From Simmondsia chinensis (Eukaryota > Streptophyta > Magnoliopsida > Caryophyllales > Simmondsiaceae): a DNA stretch of 64,000 nucleotides. Position numbers and translations under genes: made by a program. Below the pieces are notes generated by a model, which was not told the origin of the DNA, did no database searches, and saw only the letters and a program-made list of their open reading frames with translations. Shown here piece after piece: positions 11,090 through 23,249 of this stretch; position 1 is the stretch's first letter; the number at the start of each line of letters is the position of its first letter. The stretch is taken from contig JAGTTD010000015.1 in assembly GCA_018398585.1 (NCBI GenBank), positions 6,391,001-6,455,000 of the forward strand, in the 5' to 3' direction.

Positions 11090-12400
11090 TCCTCCCCGGG
11101 TTGAAGAGAATTCGCCCCCGAATTAGCCAGAGGATCAGCACTATCGTTTCCGCCGAAATAGGGGACAAGGTGTTTGACGTTGAATATATCTAAGATCCTC
11201 ATACCTGGTGGGAGTTGTAGACGGTTGGCGATATCCTTCATCTTCTCTAGTACCGCCAATGGTCTTATCTTGCGAGCTGTGAGCTTGTTGTACTCCCAAG
11301 CTGGGAAATGTTCTCATGTCAAAATCGCCCAAACCTTGTCGCCTGCATGGAACTGAACTGCTCGGCGCCTTTTGTCTCTAGCCGTCTTATACTTGGCATT
11401 GCCTTCTAGCAATCGAGCTTGAGTCTGCTCATGAATGTCCCTAAGGGAAGAGATGAAGTCATCAGCCTTCCTATTAGGATTTGTGAGATCTAGGACTAGT
11501 GCCAAGTCTATCGAAGATCGTGGAACAAAGCCATAGACAGCCTGGAATGGTGCGAACCCTGTGCTCTTATTGATGGAGCTGATATAGGCGAACTCGGCTT
11601 GATGCAGCTTCATCTCCCTTCCCCTTGCATTATAAGCAACGAGGCAACACAAAAGGTTGCCCAGTGATCGGTTAGTGACCTCGGTTTGTCCATCTGTTTG
11701 AGGGTGATGGATGGTGCTGAAGGCGAGAGACGTGTTCTCCATCGTCCATAACGTCCTTGAAAAGTGATTCACGAACCTAACATTCCAATCAAAAACAATG
11801 CTAGCTGGTATTCTGTACAACTTGTACACCTCTCGGAAATAGAGACCCACCACATGTATGGCGTCAGCAGCCTTCTTGCATCCAATTAAGTGCGCCTTCT
11901 TGGAGAAGCGGTCTACAACAACGATGATGGAATCAATGCCTTCTGTTGCCCTTGGTAAGCCTAGTACGAAATCCATATTGATATACGTCCACAGTTGACT
12001 TGGAACAGGTAATGGCATATATAGGCCAACATTGGTCACCCCTTGCTTTGAAAGCTGACAAACATGGCATCACTTGACACACCTCTCAACCTCTCTACGT
12101 ATGGTAGGCCAAAAGGAGTTGGCGGTAACAAGCTGCAACGTCTTATCTCTACCCACATGCCCTACGTAGTGCTTCTCCTCAATGATCTTAAGCTGCCAGC
12201 TTGAGTTCGGAATGCAAAGTTGGTTCCCTTTGGACAGAAAATCGTCATGAATAGAGTAGCTGGGAACAAACCCCAACTGTGCTTTCCGCCATATCTTGCC
12301 AAAAGTGGAATCATCATGGTACTGATTTGCCAGCTGCTCATACCTGGTAACCTCTACCCTGCTCTCTGGCAAGACAAGATTCCTTTGCTTAGTGCATCCG
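11090..12400 (-). pseudogene. G1 integrase remnant
   Basis: Integrase inserts the cDNA copy into the genome. The N-terminal zinc region reads GHVGRDKTLQL...VERCVK, then a stop, then CHVC. The catalytic core retains MDFVLGLP, the VVVDRFSKKAH block and the acidic end HPQTDGQTEVTNRSL, but the second catalytic block is IVFDWNVRF in place of the usual IVSDRDxxF. The C-terminus reads NRLQLPPG...FNVKHLVPYFG. Internal stops and at least one frame change leave it non-functional. Confidence 0.88.
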
Positions 12401-12412
12401 CCACCTTATTCA

Positions 12413-12960
12413 TCACACCTGACTCATACTTGATGACAAAGTGGAAGAGCTGTAAGTAGCTAGCCCACTTGGCATGTCTGTCCGAAAGTTGCCTTGGCTA
12501 TTGATGTACTTGAGAGCCACATTGTCAGAATATAAGATGAGCTCTCGGTTGGCTAAGTATGACTTCCAATGTCTCAATGCTTTCACCAATGCATAGAATT
12601 CCATATCATAAGTTGAGTAATTCAACCTACTCTCATTGACCATCTCACTGAAATACGCAATAAGCTTCCCATCTTGGTTGAGCACAGTGCCAATGCTAAT
12701 CTTGGAGGAATTAGTGTGTAACTCAAATGTCTTCTGAATGTCTGGAAGGGCTAACACTGATGCCATGGCCAACTTCTCCTTGCTTGCATTGAAGGTGGTA
12801 TTTTCTTGAGGGGTCCAAATGAAGGAACACTTCTTCAGGCAATAAGGGATATGCGCTATGATGGAACTGAAATTCGGAACAAAGTGCTTGTAGAATGATG
12901 CCAACCCATGGAAACTTCGAACTTTGCCAATTATTCTTGGCTAAGCCAGTCATGTATGGT
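12413..12960 (-). pseudogene. G1 RNase H remnant
   Basis: The frame at 12413-12904 reads FELHTNSSKISIGTVL where FEVxTDASxxGIG is usual, so the first catalytic aspartate is asparagine. LILYSDNVALKYI keeps a later aspartate. This domain degrades the RNA template during replication. It continues in frame from the RT thumb/connection (ASFYKHFVPNFS). Confidence 0.85.
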
Positions 12961-13830
12961 TGCTATCTTCCTCTCGTCATGTGATATACCGTCCTTGGAT
13001 ACAAGAACCCAAGGAAGGTCACTTCGTCTCTCATGAACGCGCAATTCTGAAAGGCAGCAAACAAACTTTGTGTTCTTAAGGTGCTAAGCACTTCCTCCTG
13101 ATGCTGGATATGCTAAACACGGTCCTAGCTGTAAATCAAGATATCATCAAAATAAACAACAATGAACTTCCCAATGAAAGGAAGCAGAACCTGATTCATG
13201 AATCTCATGAACGTGCTTGGCTCATTGGACAATCCGAATGGCATGACTTGCCACTTGTAAAGCCCATCCCTAGTCTTGAAGGCGGTTTTCCACTCATCTC
13301 CTGGCAATATGCGAATTTGGTGGTGCCCGCTCTTCAAATAAAGCTTCGTGAACACCTTCGAGATCTGTAACTAATCAAGCAAGTCATCCAAGCTCGGAAT
13401 AGGGAATCGACAGCATATCCTGATCTTGTTGATTGCCCTACTGTCAACGCACATTCGCCAACTCCCATCCTTCTTTGGCATCAATAGAGCTGGTACTGCG
13501 CAGGGACTCGAGCTCTCCCTGATAAAGCCTCTAGGGAGTAGCTCCTCTACTTAGCGTCTCAACTCCTCATGCTTTGATGGACTCATCTGGTAATGGGGCC
13601 TATTCAGTAATGAAGCACTTGGCATCAAATTATTGTGGTGCTGGATGTCTCTTAATGGCGACAATGCAGCAAGCAACTCCTTTGGAAATACGTCAGCGTA
13701 TTCTTTCAACAAGGTAGTAACCTCACTCGGTATCTCCCCCGGAAAGATCTTGCTTTCCTTTCCAATCAACACAAACATGACCTTGGTGTCGCCAACCTCT
13801 TTGGCGAACATTGCTCGGCCTTGTATGTTC
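12961..13830 (-). pseudogene. G1 reverse transcriptase remnant
   Basis: The palm reads [12 protein letters not shown], then [20 protein letters not shown], then [11 protein letters not shown] with both catalytic aspartates of the YxDD box. Upstream fingers (13551-13811) carry HHNNLMP and the NRPHYQMSPSKHEELRR block. A stop separates fingers from palm and the thumb is frameshifted, so no complete enzyme can be made. Confidence 0.88.
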
Positions 13831-14043
13831 GGCTGTTAAGCTTTTGAAGCTCGCGGTGCCTCCTTCTTCTTAAGTAACAATATAATCCTAGTCCCCTTGA
13901 CAATGAAGCTGTAAGTGTTCTTCCTATTGTCATGAACGGCACTCCTATCATATTGCCATGGTCACCCCAAAAATAAAGGGCAAGCGTCCATGGCGATGAC
14001 ATCACACCAAACCCCGTCTTTGTACTTTACCCCAATTGAAAAA

Positions 14044-14260
14044 TTAACTAAGCAATGTTTTGGAAACGGTTACCTGATTTCCCTTTTTCAACCATGAAAA
14101 TTTGTAGGGATTAGGATCAGCTTCCATCTTCAACCCTAATTTGGTGACTGCCTCTTCGGATATGACGTTCTCACAACTGCCCGAGTCAATGATCATGCAG
14201 CACACCCTACCGCCAATGGTGCATATGGTCTGGAAGATATTGTTCCTCAATCAACCATCC
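14044..14260 (-). pseudogene. G1 aspartic protease remnant
   Basis: The sequence CMIIDSGSCENVISEEAVTKLGL holds the D-S/T-G active site (DSG) of a retropepsin that would cleave the polyprotein. It lies between gag and reverse transcriptase, as in Ty3/gypsy elements. Confidence 0.8.
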
Positions 14261-14289
14261 TTCTGCTCCTCACTTGGCGCAAAGCAGGC

Positions 14290-14960
14290 ATGCCTAACCA
14301 CTAATAGATGCCCTTCAACAACTCCTGTATAGGCTCCATCAGCCTGCCTTTGTAACTATCCGCCAATTGCTCCCTAGTTTTCGCCAAGTCATTCTTGGTG
14401 ACTAACGAGTAGAACTCTGCCGTGTATTCCTCCACAGATCTAGATCCTTGATACAATCCCAATAGACAGTGGTGCATCATCCTGGCATTGTGAGAAAAGA
14501 AGGCGCCTCTCATGTGCTTCTTCATCTTCTCCCATGATTCTATCTTCGCCTTCCCTAGGCCAAACCGAATTTGCTTCAGCTGTTGCCACCGGGCAGCTGC
14601 CCTACCTCGTAACCGAGTAGCAACTAGCAGCGCCTACTTCTTTTTTAGTACCTCTCTGAACTCGAGAACCTCCTTTACGGCAACAAGCTAATCTCAAAAT
14701 TCTTCTTGGCGTCCTTTTCCATTAAACTCCGGAATTTCAATCTGGAGGCCAGATTTCCACCTCCGATCGTCCATACCGTGGGTGTTACTGGTATTGGGCC
14801 AATGTTACCTCGGCTTAGGATCCGATAGCTCCTCGCTCAGGAGCGAATTTTGGAAGCTCTCGCCCGTCTCCTCTTCTTCAACACCTGGTGTTAATGGGCG
14901 TTGGGATTGGGTTCCCAGTGCAAGGTTGGGATTTGTTCCCAATTGAATCAAGCAACGCTA
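14290..14960 (-). pseudogene. G1 gag remnant
   Basis: The blocks LVATRLRGRAAARWQQLKQ and SWEKMKKHMRGAF, then LGLYQGSRSVEEYTAEFYSL, are the conserved plant gypsy gag capsid region. Stops interrupt it at about 14638 and 14685. No intact zinc knuckle was seen. Confidence 0.8.
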
Positions 14961-15102
14961 GATTCACCAGAATCTCTCCTTGAACTCTTCTAATCTCCTA
15001 TCGTTCAACCATTGATGATCACGATCATAAACATTTTCGACAGTGGCATACCTCTGTCACCCACAGGCCATCTCAGAAATAGTTTTAAGCTCTGATACCA
15101 AC

Positions 15103-15485
15103 TGATGCAACATATAAGTAGAAAATTGGGGAACATGAAGGAGTTAACAGCCTTCCCTTTAGTTTTATTAATCACTAATAAAAGAACAGATGGAAATAAA
15201 CGCTCAATTCTCACAACTCAAGAAAGAGGCTCAAAATAGAAAGTAAAAATCTAAAAATTGAATGATGAAAACCCTAAATTTCCTCTAGTATATATAAAGA
15301 AGCTATTGGAATAAGAACAAAACTCTAAGAGATAAACATAAATAATAAAAGACAAATCTAAAATCTAAACTAATCCTAATCTAAGAAAAATTCGTCCTTC
15401 CAACCGCGTCCCCGCTTTCACCAACGTAACGCACCAACCCACATCCGTCGTGTGACTCGCCAAGCCCTAGGCATGAGCTGCATCA
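15103..15485 (-). repeat. 5' LTR of G1 (383 bp)
   Basis: Starts TGATGCAAC and ends GCTGCATCA. It is followed outward by the CATAA target duplication and inward by the primer-binding site. Confidence 0.9.
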
Positions 15486-15490
15486 CATAA

Positions 15491-15888
15491 AAATAAGTGA
15501 TTGTATAACTACTCGAATTTTTGCAAAATTAATGGTTAAAAGTCTGCGCCACCCCAGTTACGCAAGAACACTATGCAACTGTAAATCTATTATGATTCCA
15601 TAGTTTAAAAGGGTGATGTGAGCAATTAGAGAGATTCCAGAAAAACAGAACTGAACAATTTTCAAGACCCGTCAAAGGAAACTGCAAATTTGGGCAGGGA
15701 AATTCTCAAATTTTGTTAGTGAAAATGATTGTAAGAAAACCATAATATAACTATAATCTAACATTAAAAAAATTGTTTGACCAAAAAAAAAAAAAAAAAA
15801 AAATAATAATAATTGGTTCCAATAGTTGCAGTTGACATACAAAAGAATGGAAGAACTTTTACAAAGAAAAGAAAAGCATCCAATTTAT
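15491..15888. other. AT-rich spacer between G1 and the copia element
   Basis: No gene is visible. It contains an A-run at about 15783-15802. Confidence 0.5.
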
Positions 15889-16230
15889 TGTAAATATTGG
15901 ATATTATTCAGGTATAATTTTGAGGTTTGAGTTTGAATATTATTAAATATCCTAAATAATTAAGAATTATGTAAAAAACCTTTCTATATATAGGGGTGAG
16001 ATTTGTAGAAAAACAGAAGCACGAAAAACAAAAGAAAAGATTCTGAGAAAGAAAATGAAAGTGCAATGAGATTTGAGAAGAGTTTGAAAATATATTATAA
16101 TATTAAAATGAGCGGATTATTTTTCGATTTTTTAGTTTTTATACAAAATACTTGTCATTTCTCTTCAAGCATATTTAGGTTTGTCTTTTTATAATCTTCC
16201 TATAGAGTATAATATCTTTATAGTTTTACA
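15889..16230 (+). repeat. 5' LTR of C1 (342 bp)
   Basis: Begins TGTAAATATTGG and ends TTTTACA. It is shorter than the 3' LTR, which has extra sequence around 21450-21510 with a TA microsatellite. Confidence 0.85.
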
Positions 16231-16323
16231 ACACGCTATCAGCGAGTCTCTAGCCAGACAAGAATTATCGCAAGCTCGAGGTAAAATTTTTTTAAATTAT
16301 TTTCTAACCTTTGTAAATTTCTA

Positions 16324-17327
16324 ATGGCTAATCTAACTAAGCTTGAATTTACTGCTCTTTATATAAGTGGCAAGAATTAATTGCGTTGGACCCTTGATGC
16401 TGTGATTTACCTTGATGCTATGAATCTCGGAGATACAATTAAAAAAGGTAATTGCGCATCCCTGCAGGATCGCGCAAAAGCAATGATATTTATCAGGCAT
16501 CATGTCCACCGAAGGATTGAAAGCCAGGTATCTTACTATAAAGGACCTGCTTGTCCTTTGGTTTAATTTAAAGAAGAGATTTTATCACCAAAAATATGTG
16601 ATACTCTCTAAAGCTCGCTATGAATGGATTCACATGCGGTTGCAGGATTTTAAAACTGTTAGTGAGTATAACTCTATAGTGTTAAGTATTACATTCAGAC
16701 TGCAATTATGCTGTAAAAATATTACTGAGGAGAATATATTGGAAAAAAAAATTTCGACTTTCCATATCTTGGGCATGCTCTTGCAGTAGCAATATCAAGA
16801 AAGAAATTTTAAAAAAATACTGAGTTAATTCATTGTCTTCTTATTGCGGAACAAAATATTGAATTATGGATGAAAAATTATCAGTCACGACCAACTGGGT
16901 TAGAGCCATCCCTTGAAGTGAATGCTGCTCCTCATGAAAGTAATACATATAATCGTGGTCGTGGCCGTGGTCGTGGTCACGGACGTGGCTGTAGTCGTGG
17001 ACGCGGTAGTGGTTGTGGATGAGGTAATCAAAATGGACCAAAATCTAAGAGGTCTGGCAACAATAAAAAGAAAAATAAAAGGGAGAAAACCCATCAGCCA
17101 AATTCGTCGAAAGACACTGAAATGAGTTGTTACGGTTGTAGCACAAAAGGTCACTGGTCGCGTACCTGTCGTATGCCTGACCATCTGGTGAAGCTATATC
17201 GAGCATCATTGAAAGGAAAAGAAAAGCTCCTAGAAACAAATTTCGCTGAAGATCATTCTCCACTTGATGTGACGCATCTTGATGTTTATGATTTTTTGAA
17301 GATACCAATGGGAGAATTGATCTTTTA
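16324..17327 (+). pseudogene. C1 gag polyprotein remnant
   Basis: Starts MANLTKLEFTALYISGKN, then a stop at 16378, then LDAMNLGDTIKKGN...DRAKAMIF, the copia UBN2-type gag. An RG-rich basic run (GRGRGRGHGRG, 16950-17020) precedes a CCHC zinc knuckle CYGCSTKGHWSRTC at 17128-17169. The N-terminal domain is in a shifted frame from about 16502. It would package the RNA if intact. Confidence 0.88.
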
Positions 17328-17628
17328 ATAGGTGATGGAAGTGTTAAATTGGAATAAAATTTTATGTTTTTAAGTTATATTTTTGTACTAAAGCTTGTTT
17401 TGCGTGTACTGGGATAATATCGTTTTGGTGTGTGTAAGTTAATGTAATAATATAGTTTGGAGAGTGTGTAATACAATATCATATTTTTTAAGTTTTATCA
17501 TAATGGGTTATTTCCAGGCTTGATCAATAAAATTCAAAAATGTTATTATATTTTGAAATACTTTATTCATTACACCCTTGTACTTTTAAATGGAATTTCA
17601 CCAATACATATGTATTTTATAGAAACAT

Positions 17629-18860
17629 GGATTTGATCAAAGATGGAGATTTATGTCTAGCAGACAGTGCAACGACACATACTATCCTCAAAAGCAAAAT
17701 ATATATTTTCTCAGCTAAGATTAGCTGAAGCGAATGTTAATACAATATCGGTGTTTCAAGTTTGGCTGAAGGCTCCGGGAGAGCACATGTTATATTCCCG
17801 AAGGAAAAAAACTAAACATAAGCGATGCTCTATTTTCCAGTAGATCACAGAGAAACTTGATCAGTTTTTGAGATATTCGTCGCAATGGTTATCATATAAA
17901 TGAGGGCGATAAAGAATATCTTTATATTACATCGCTTACTTCAGGAAGAAAGAAAATAGTGAAAAAATTGTCAGTACTTTCTTCTGGGTTATATTATACT
18001 TACATAAACCCGACTGAATCAAACACATTGGTTAACCAGAAGTTAACTGATGGCAAAACGTTCATCCTATGGCATGACCGTCTAGGCCATCTAGGTGTAA
18101 CAATGATAAGAAAAATTATTGAAAGTTCTCATGGGCACTCATTAAAGAACCCGAAGATTTTTTCTCCTGATGAGATTTCATGTGCTGCATGTGTTCAAGG
18201 AAAAATGATTACTAGGCCATCCCCAACGAAAATTGGGTTTGAATCTACTAACCTTCTAAAAAGATTACAAAGAGACATATGTGCGTCTATTATTCTTTCA
18301 TGTGGACCATTTTGATATTTTATGGTATTGATAGATGCCTCAACACGTTGGTCACATGTTCGTCTATTATCTACTCGCAATGTGGCATTTGCGAGACTCC
18401 TTGTGCAAATAATCCGATTACGGGCTCAATTTCCAGATTACGAGATCCAAAAGATCCGTCTTGATAATGGATGAGAATTTACATCCCAAACTCTTAATGA
18501 CTATTGTATGCCAATTGGGATTATAGTTGAGCACCGTATGGCTCTTCGGCATACACAAAATGGTCTTGCAGAATCTCTGATTAAAGGTTTGCAGTTAATT
18601 GCTAGACCATTGCTCATGAAAACAAAGTGCCTAGTTCTGCATGGGGACATGCTATATTGCATGCGGCAGCACTTATTCATGCTCGGCGAGCAGCTTATCT
18701 TAAATACTCCCAATTACAACTTGTGTGTAGTCAAGAACCAGATATATCCCATCAAGGAATTTTTGGTTGCGCAGTGTATCTACCAATTGCTCCACCCCAG
18801 TCCACAAAGATGGGTCCCCAAGGATACTGGGAATTTATGTTGGGTTTGAATCCCCGTCAA
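17629..18860 (+). pseudogene. C1 protease and integrase remnant
   Basis: The protease active site reads LADSATTHTIL (canonical VDSGTTHTIL). The integrase zinc motif follows: WHDRLGHLG...CAACVQGK. The catalytic core is scattered over frames (LIDASTRWSHV, then RLDN, then HTQNGLAESLIK with the glutamate). Multiple stops make it inactive. Confidence 0.85.
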
Positions 18861-19339
18861 TTATAAAATATCTCGAACTTCTGGCTGGAGATATTTTTAC
18901 TGCACTGTTTGCAGATTATAAATTTGACAAAACGATGTTCCCAGAATTAGGGGGAGAAAAAGTAAAGCTGGAAAAGTATGAAATTGTGTGGAATGCATCA
19001 TCTATATCACATTTTGATCCACGTACGAATTACTGTGAAATGAAAATCTAGAAGATTATCCATTTACAAAATATTACGAATCAATTACCAGATACATTTA
19101 TTGATACGAAAAGAGTGACCAAGTCACATGTCCCATCTATGAATGCCCCCGTTCGAATTGATATTCCAAACGAACAGTCTTCTAAGACATTGGCAAGTAT
19201 GTCTATTGCCCGCCAAAAGCGTGGTAGACCTGTTGGTTCTAAAAATAAGAATCTAAGAAAGAAAAGAGAGCAACATGAACAACTTGGCTCCTTTATTAAA
19301 ACTCCTGAAGAGAAAATCCCCTGAAGTGGTACAAATACA

Positions 19340-21164
19340 AATCCAAGAAAAAGAAACAGAAGGCAAAATGGTTGCTCGAGGATATCAAATACCTGAAAAT
19401 TATGAAAACGATGAAAATGTCGAGAATGAAGAAATCTTGATAAACTATACTCTTACTGGCATACGATGGAATCAAAATGAAATGATTCTCGATCAAGTGT
19501 TCGCATATAATGTGGCCGCTAATTTGACCCCAGAAGGTGAAGATTTTGAACCTAAATCTCTTCAAGAATGTCAAAGAAGAAAATGATTGGCCAAAATGAA
19601 AAGAAGCAATACAGGCAGATTTAAACTCACTCGCGAAACGTGCAGTTTTTGGACCCATAGTCCAAACGCCTTAAAATCCGAAACCTGTTGGCTACAAGTG
19701 GGTTTTTGTGCGAAAAAGAAATGAAAAGAATGAAGTCGTAAGATATAAAGCACGACTGGTAGCTCAAGGCTTCTCACAAAGGCCAAGAATGGACTAAGAA
19801 GAGACATATTCACATGTAATAGACGCAATTACATTCAGATTTTTAATATGCCTAGCAGTCTCTGAAAGACTCTACATGCGTCTTATGGACGTAGTAACGG
19901 CTTATTTGTATGGATTACTTGATAGTGATATCTATATGAAAGTCCCTAAAGGACTAAAAATGCCATAAGCGTATAGCTCAAAACCTCGAGAGCTATGTTC
20001 AATAAAGTTACAATGACCATTATATGGATTGAAACAATAAGGGCGAATGTGGCACAATCGTATTAGTACGTACCTAGTGGAAGAAGGATGCGTGAACAAT
20101 CCCGTTAGCCCATGTGTTTTTGTTAAGAAATCAAATTTTGGATTTGCTACAATAGCAGTCTATGTTGATGATTTAAACATCATAGGAACGCCTGAAGCGA
20201 TTAAACAAGCTGTTGCATATCTAAATAAAGAATTTGATATGAAAGATCTCAGAAAGACACAATATTGTCTTGGTCTACAAATAGAGCACTTATCTGGTAG
20301 AATTTTAGTCCATCAATCTACTTATACAGAAAAAGTGCTTAAACGTTTTTATATGGATAAGGCACATCCGTTGAGCACCCCGATGGTTGTCCGATCACTT
20401 GATGTGAATAATGACTCTTTTCGACCTTGAGGGGATGACAAAGAAATTATTGGCCCTAAAGTGCCATATTTGAGTGCAAGAGGTACACTAATGTATTTTA
20501 CTAACTGTACAAGGTCAGATATAGCTTTTTCAATTAATTTATTAGCAAGATATAGCTCAACACCTACCCGGAGACATTGGAACAGAATTAAATATATATT
20601 TCGATATCTCCGTGGTACATCGGATATGGGTTTATTCTATCCCAGACAACCAAATCCAAAATTAGTTGGATATGCAGATGCAAGATATTTGCCTGATCCA
20701 CATAAGGGCCATTCACAGACAAGATATTTATTTACTTATGGTGAAACTGCTATATCTTGGCGATCTACCAAACAAATGATAGAAGCAACTTCTTCAAATC
20801 ATGCCGAAATACTTGCACTTGATGAAGCAAGTAGGGAATGTTTATGATTGAGATCCCTTATTCAACATGTTCAAGAAGAATACGGTCTTCCAAGAATCAG
20901 GGGGAGCCCATTAATACTGTATGAAGATAATACTGCATGTATTGCTCAGATCAAAGGTGAATACATTAAAGTAGACAGAGCTAAACATATCTGACCAAAG
21001 TTCTTCTTTACACACGAACTTCAAAAGACGGGGGAAATAGATGTTCAACTAGTTCGCTCAAGTGAGAACCTGATAGATTTGTTCACGAAAGCATTACCAA
21101 CAAAAATATTTGAGAAACTAGTTCATAAGATTGGTATGCGTCGACTTAGGAGCGCCCTTTACTA
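19340..21164 (+). pseudogene. C1 reverse transcriptase and RNase H remnant
   Basis: The blocks [29 protein letters not shown], the catalytic YVDDLNIIG at about 20161, then VPYLSARGTLMY and LVGYADARY define copia RT-RNase H. The tail LYEDNTACIAQIKGEYIK...LVRSSENLIDLFTKALP ends just before the 3' untranslated region. In-frame stops include those at about 19978, 20038, 20428 and 20845. Confidence 0.9.
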
Positions 21165-21344
21165 ATATGTTCACATGAGGGGGAGTTAAATACGAGCTGT
21201 ACACTTTTTCCATTTGCTATGGTTTTTTCCCATTGGGTTTTTCTGGCAAAGTTTTTAACGAGGCAGGCGTATTTAACTTGGACACTATACATTTTCAAGA
21301 GTGTCATGTCCCGTTATAACGGAAAATATCCAAAAGGAGAGTTT

Positions 21345-21739
21345 TGTAAATATTGAATATTTTTCGGGCACAATTTTGAGGTTTGAGTTTGGATAATATT
21401 AAATATCCCAGAAAATTTAAAATTATATAAAAAACCTTTGTGTGCATATATATATATATATCTACTTTCTTCAAAGCTAAGCAACCACCACCACTTGAGT
21501 TTGCTTATAAATAGTGGGGTGATTTGCAGATAAACAGAAGCTGGAAAAACAAAAGAAAAGATTCTCAGAGAGAAAATGAAAGTGCAGTGAAATTTGAGCA
21601 GAGTTTGAAAATATAATATTGAGAGGATTATTTTCCGGTTTCTAGTTTTTATACAAAATACTTGCTATTTTTCTGCACGCATATTCGGATTTGTCTTTTA
21701 TTATCTTCCTATAGAGTATAATATCTCTGTAGTTTCATA
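21345..21739 (+). repeat. 3' LTR of C1 (about 395 bp)
   Basis: Matches 15889-16230 with an internal insertion. The terminal CA appears mutated to TA. Confidence 0.8.
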
Positions 21740-21879
21740 ACATAATTCAGTTTTTGATAATTTATGTCTAACTATGATCCTGAATTATAACTAGATCATA
21801 CTGTATATAAACACAACTAAACTTAAATATTAAAACAAAAATATTTTGTAATTGTCCAATGTTAAATGTAGAATTTTTT

Positions 21880-22340
21880 TTTTTTTTTCCCAACTAAATA
21901 TCACCTGAATTTTAAGTGCGATTTCAAAAATACATAAATTTTTAATTTTAAATGTTATATCTAGACTTTCCAAAATTTTTTAATGTAACTTCTTAATATT
22001 AATGCCGTTAACATTCGTTGAATTTTACTAACGTGACATTTAAAAAATAATTATTTAAATATAAAAGCTATTTTTGAAAATATTTACAAAATTTTTTAGA
22101 TATCTAAAATATCTTTTTAAATGTTTAATATGTTTTAAATTTATTTTAAATATTAAATTATTTTCTTTTTTTTTTTTTCAAAAGCCACGTTATTTAAAAC
22201 TAACGGATATTAGCGGCATTAATATCAATGTGTGTCATTGAAAAATTTTAAAAAATTTAGGTATGAAATTTAAAAACTAAAAAATCTAAGTAATCGTTTG
22301 CAAGTGCATCCAAAAATTTACATGGAGTTTGGTTAAAAAT
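21880..22340. mobile_element. AT-rich foldback MITE
   Basis: The left arm (about 21890-22020) and the right arm (about 22200-22340) are inverted versions of each other. For example ATATTAATGCCGTTAACAT on the left faces the inverse of ATATTAATGCCGCTAATATC on the right. There is no coding capacity. The exact ends and target duplication cannot be fixed. Confidence 0.5.
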
Positions 22341-22935
22341 CCAACATAAAAGACCAAAATTGACCAAAATGCATTCCCACCTACATTTTGAGGCAGAAAC
22401 GAAAAATGAACAAATTGCGAAAACCATGTCAATTAAAATACCAATGAAAGTATGTCAACTAACGAAAGGGAAGGTGAAGAATTATATAGATTACCTTAGT
22501 TTGATATACTTCCATGACTTTTTGCGTACATATTTGCATTTTATATACTTATATAAAGTCCTTATTGTATACATATATATGGTGTAGATGTTGTGTAATG
22601 TATGTTATAACATTGTAAAAGATTAATTTACTTGGTTATATAATGAATATGCTCTAGTGTTTTGTGTAAAAAGTAAAGTATAAGGGTCTGTTTTTTATAT
22701 GTATGTTGAATAGTGTTTGTTGTTGATTTTAATATCCTGTCTATAAGTATAAACGATTTAAGCTGAGTTGAGATCTTTATTTTTGATAGTCGTCTCTACT
22801 TGACCATTACCTTGATCTAGACGATTTGAGTTATTATTGAGTTGAGCAGTTGTTGATTCGAACTGAGTTCACAATTGAGTCGAGCTCGCTACTAAATTGA
22901 GGTATTCGGGTCACTATTGAGTTATTATTTAACTA
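22341..22935. other. AT-rich spacer
   Basis: No gene. The stretch 22780-22920 carries GAGTTGAGC-type words reminiscent of the MITE at 2418-2972, possibly a decayed relative. Confidence 0.4.
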
Positions 22936-23128
22936 TGTTTTAATAAAATAGTCTCTAAAATATTCTATACCACTACGGTTTTTCCTTCATTTACTATTCT
23001 AGCCTTCTAGTATTGTAAACCCTTGGGGTAAGGATGTCTTTTACCTTTGATATATTTGCCGATAAATAGGCACCTATGTACTCTTCATATGTATCATCAA
23101 GAATATTGCTTTCTTACTTATTCACAAG
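22936..23128 (+). repeat. 5' LTR of a second copia element (C2)
   Basis: Short LTR with ATAAATAGGCACC as TATA region, ending TTATTCACA. It is followed at once by AGGTACCAGAGCTC, a variant of the tRNA-iMet primer site TGGTATCAGAGC. The start is approximate. Confidence 0.5.
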
Positions 23129-23249
23129 GTACCAGAGCTCTCTCTCTATCTCTGATTTAATTGTTTTCGCTTTCGCCATTAATTTTCTTTTATATTGTGC
23201 TGAATTCTCTACTAGTGCCTTTTTAATTTAACTTTTGTTTTTAATGGAG

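Larger units (their letters stand above)
10702..15485 (-). mobile_element. Complete but decayed Ty3/gypsy LTR retrotransposon (G1)
   Basis: The 5' LTR on the minus strand is 15103-15485, followed by a tRNA-iMet-type primer-binding site (TGGTATCAGAGC, minus strand of 15089-15100). Gag, protease, reverse transcriptase, RNase H and integrase follow in Ty3/gypsy order, then a purine tract (CCCGGGGAGGA) and the 3' LTR at 10702-11089. The flanks are identical CATAA (10697-10701 and 15486-15490). Stops and frame changes occur in every domain, and the two LTRs differ clearly by eye, so it is old and inactive. No chromodomain was seen; the integrase ends shortly after VKHLVPYFG. Confidence 0.93.
15889..21739 (+). 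mobile_element. Decayed Ty1/copia retrotransposon (C1)
   Basis: The two LTRs are 15889-16230 and 21345-21739. The left LTR is followed by the primer-site-like ACACGCTATCAGCGAG, and the right one is preceded by a purine tract (AAAAGGAGAG). The coding order is gag, protease, integrase, reverse transcriptase, RNase H, the copia order. Every domain has stops or frame changes. No clear 5-bp target duplication flanks it, so one edge may have been altered. Confidence 0.9.
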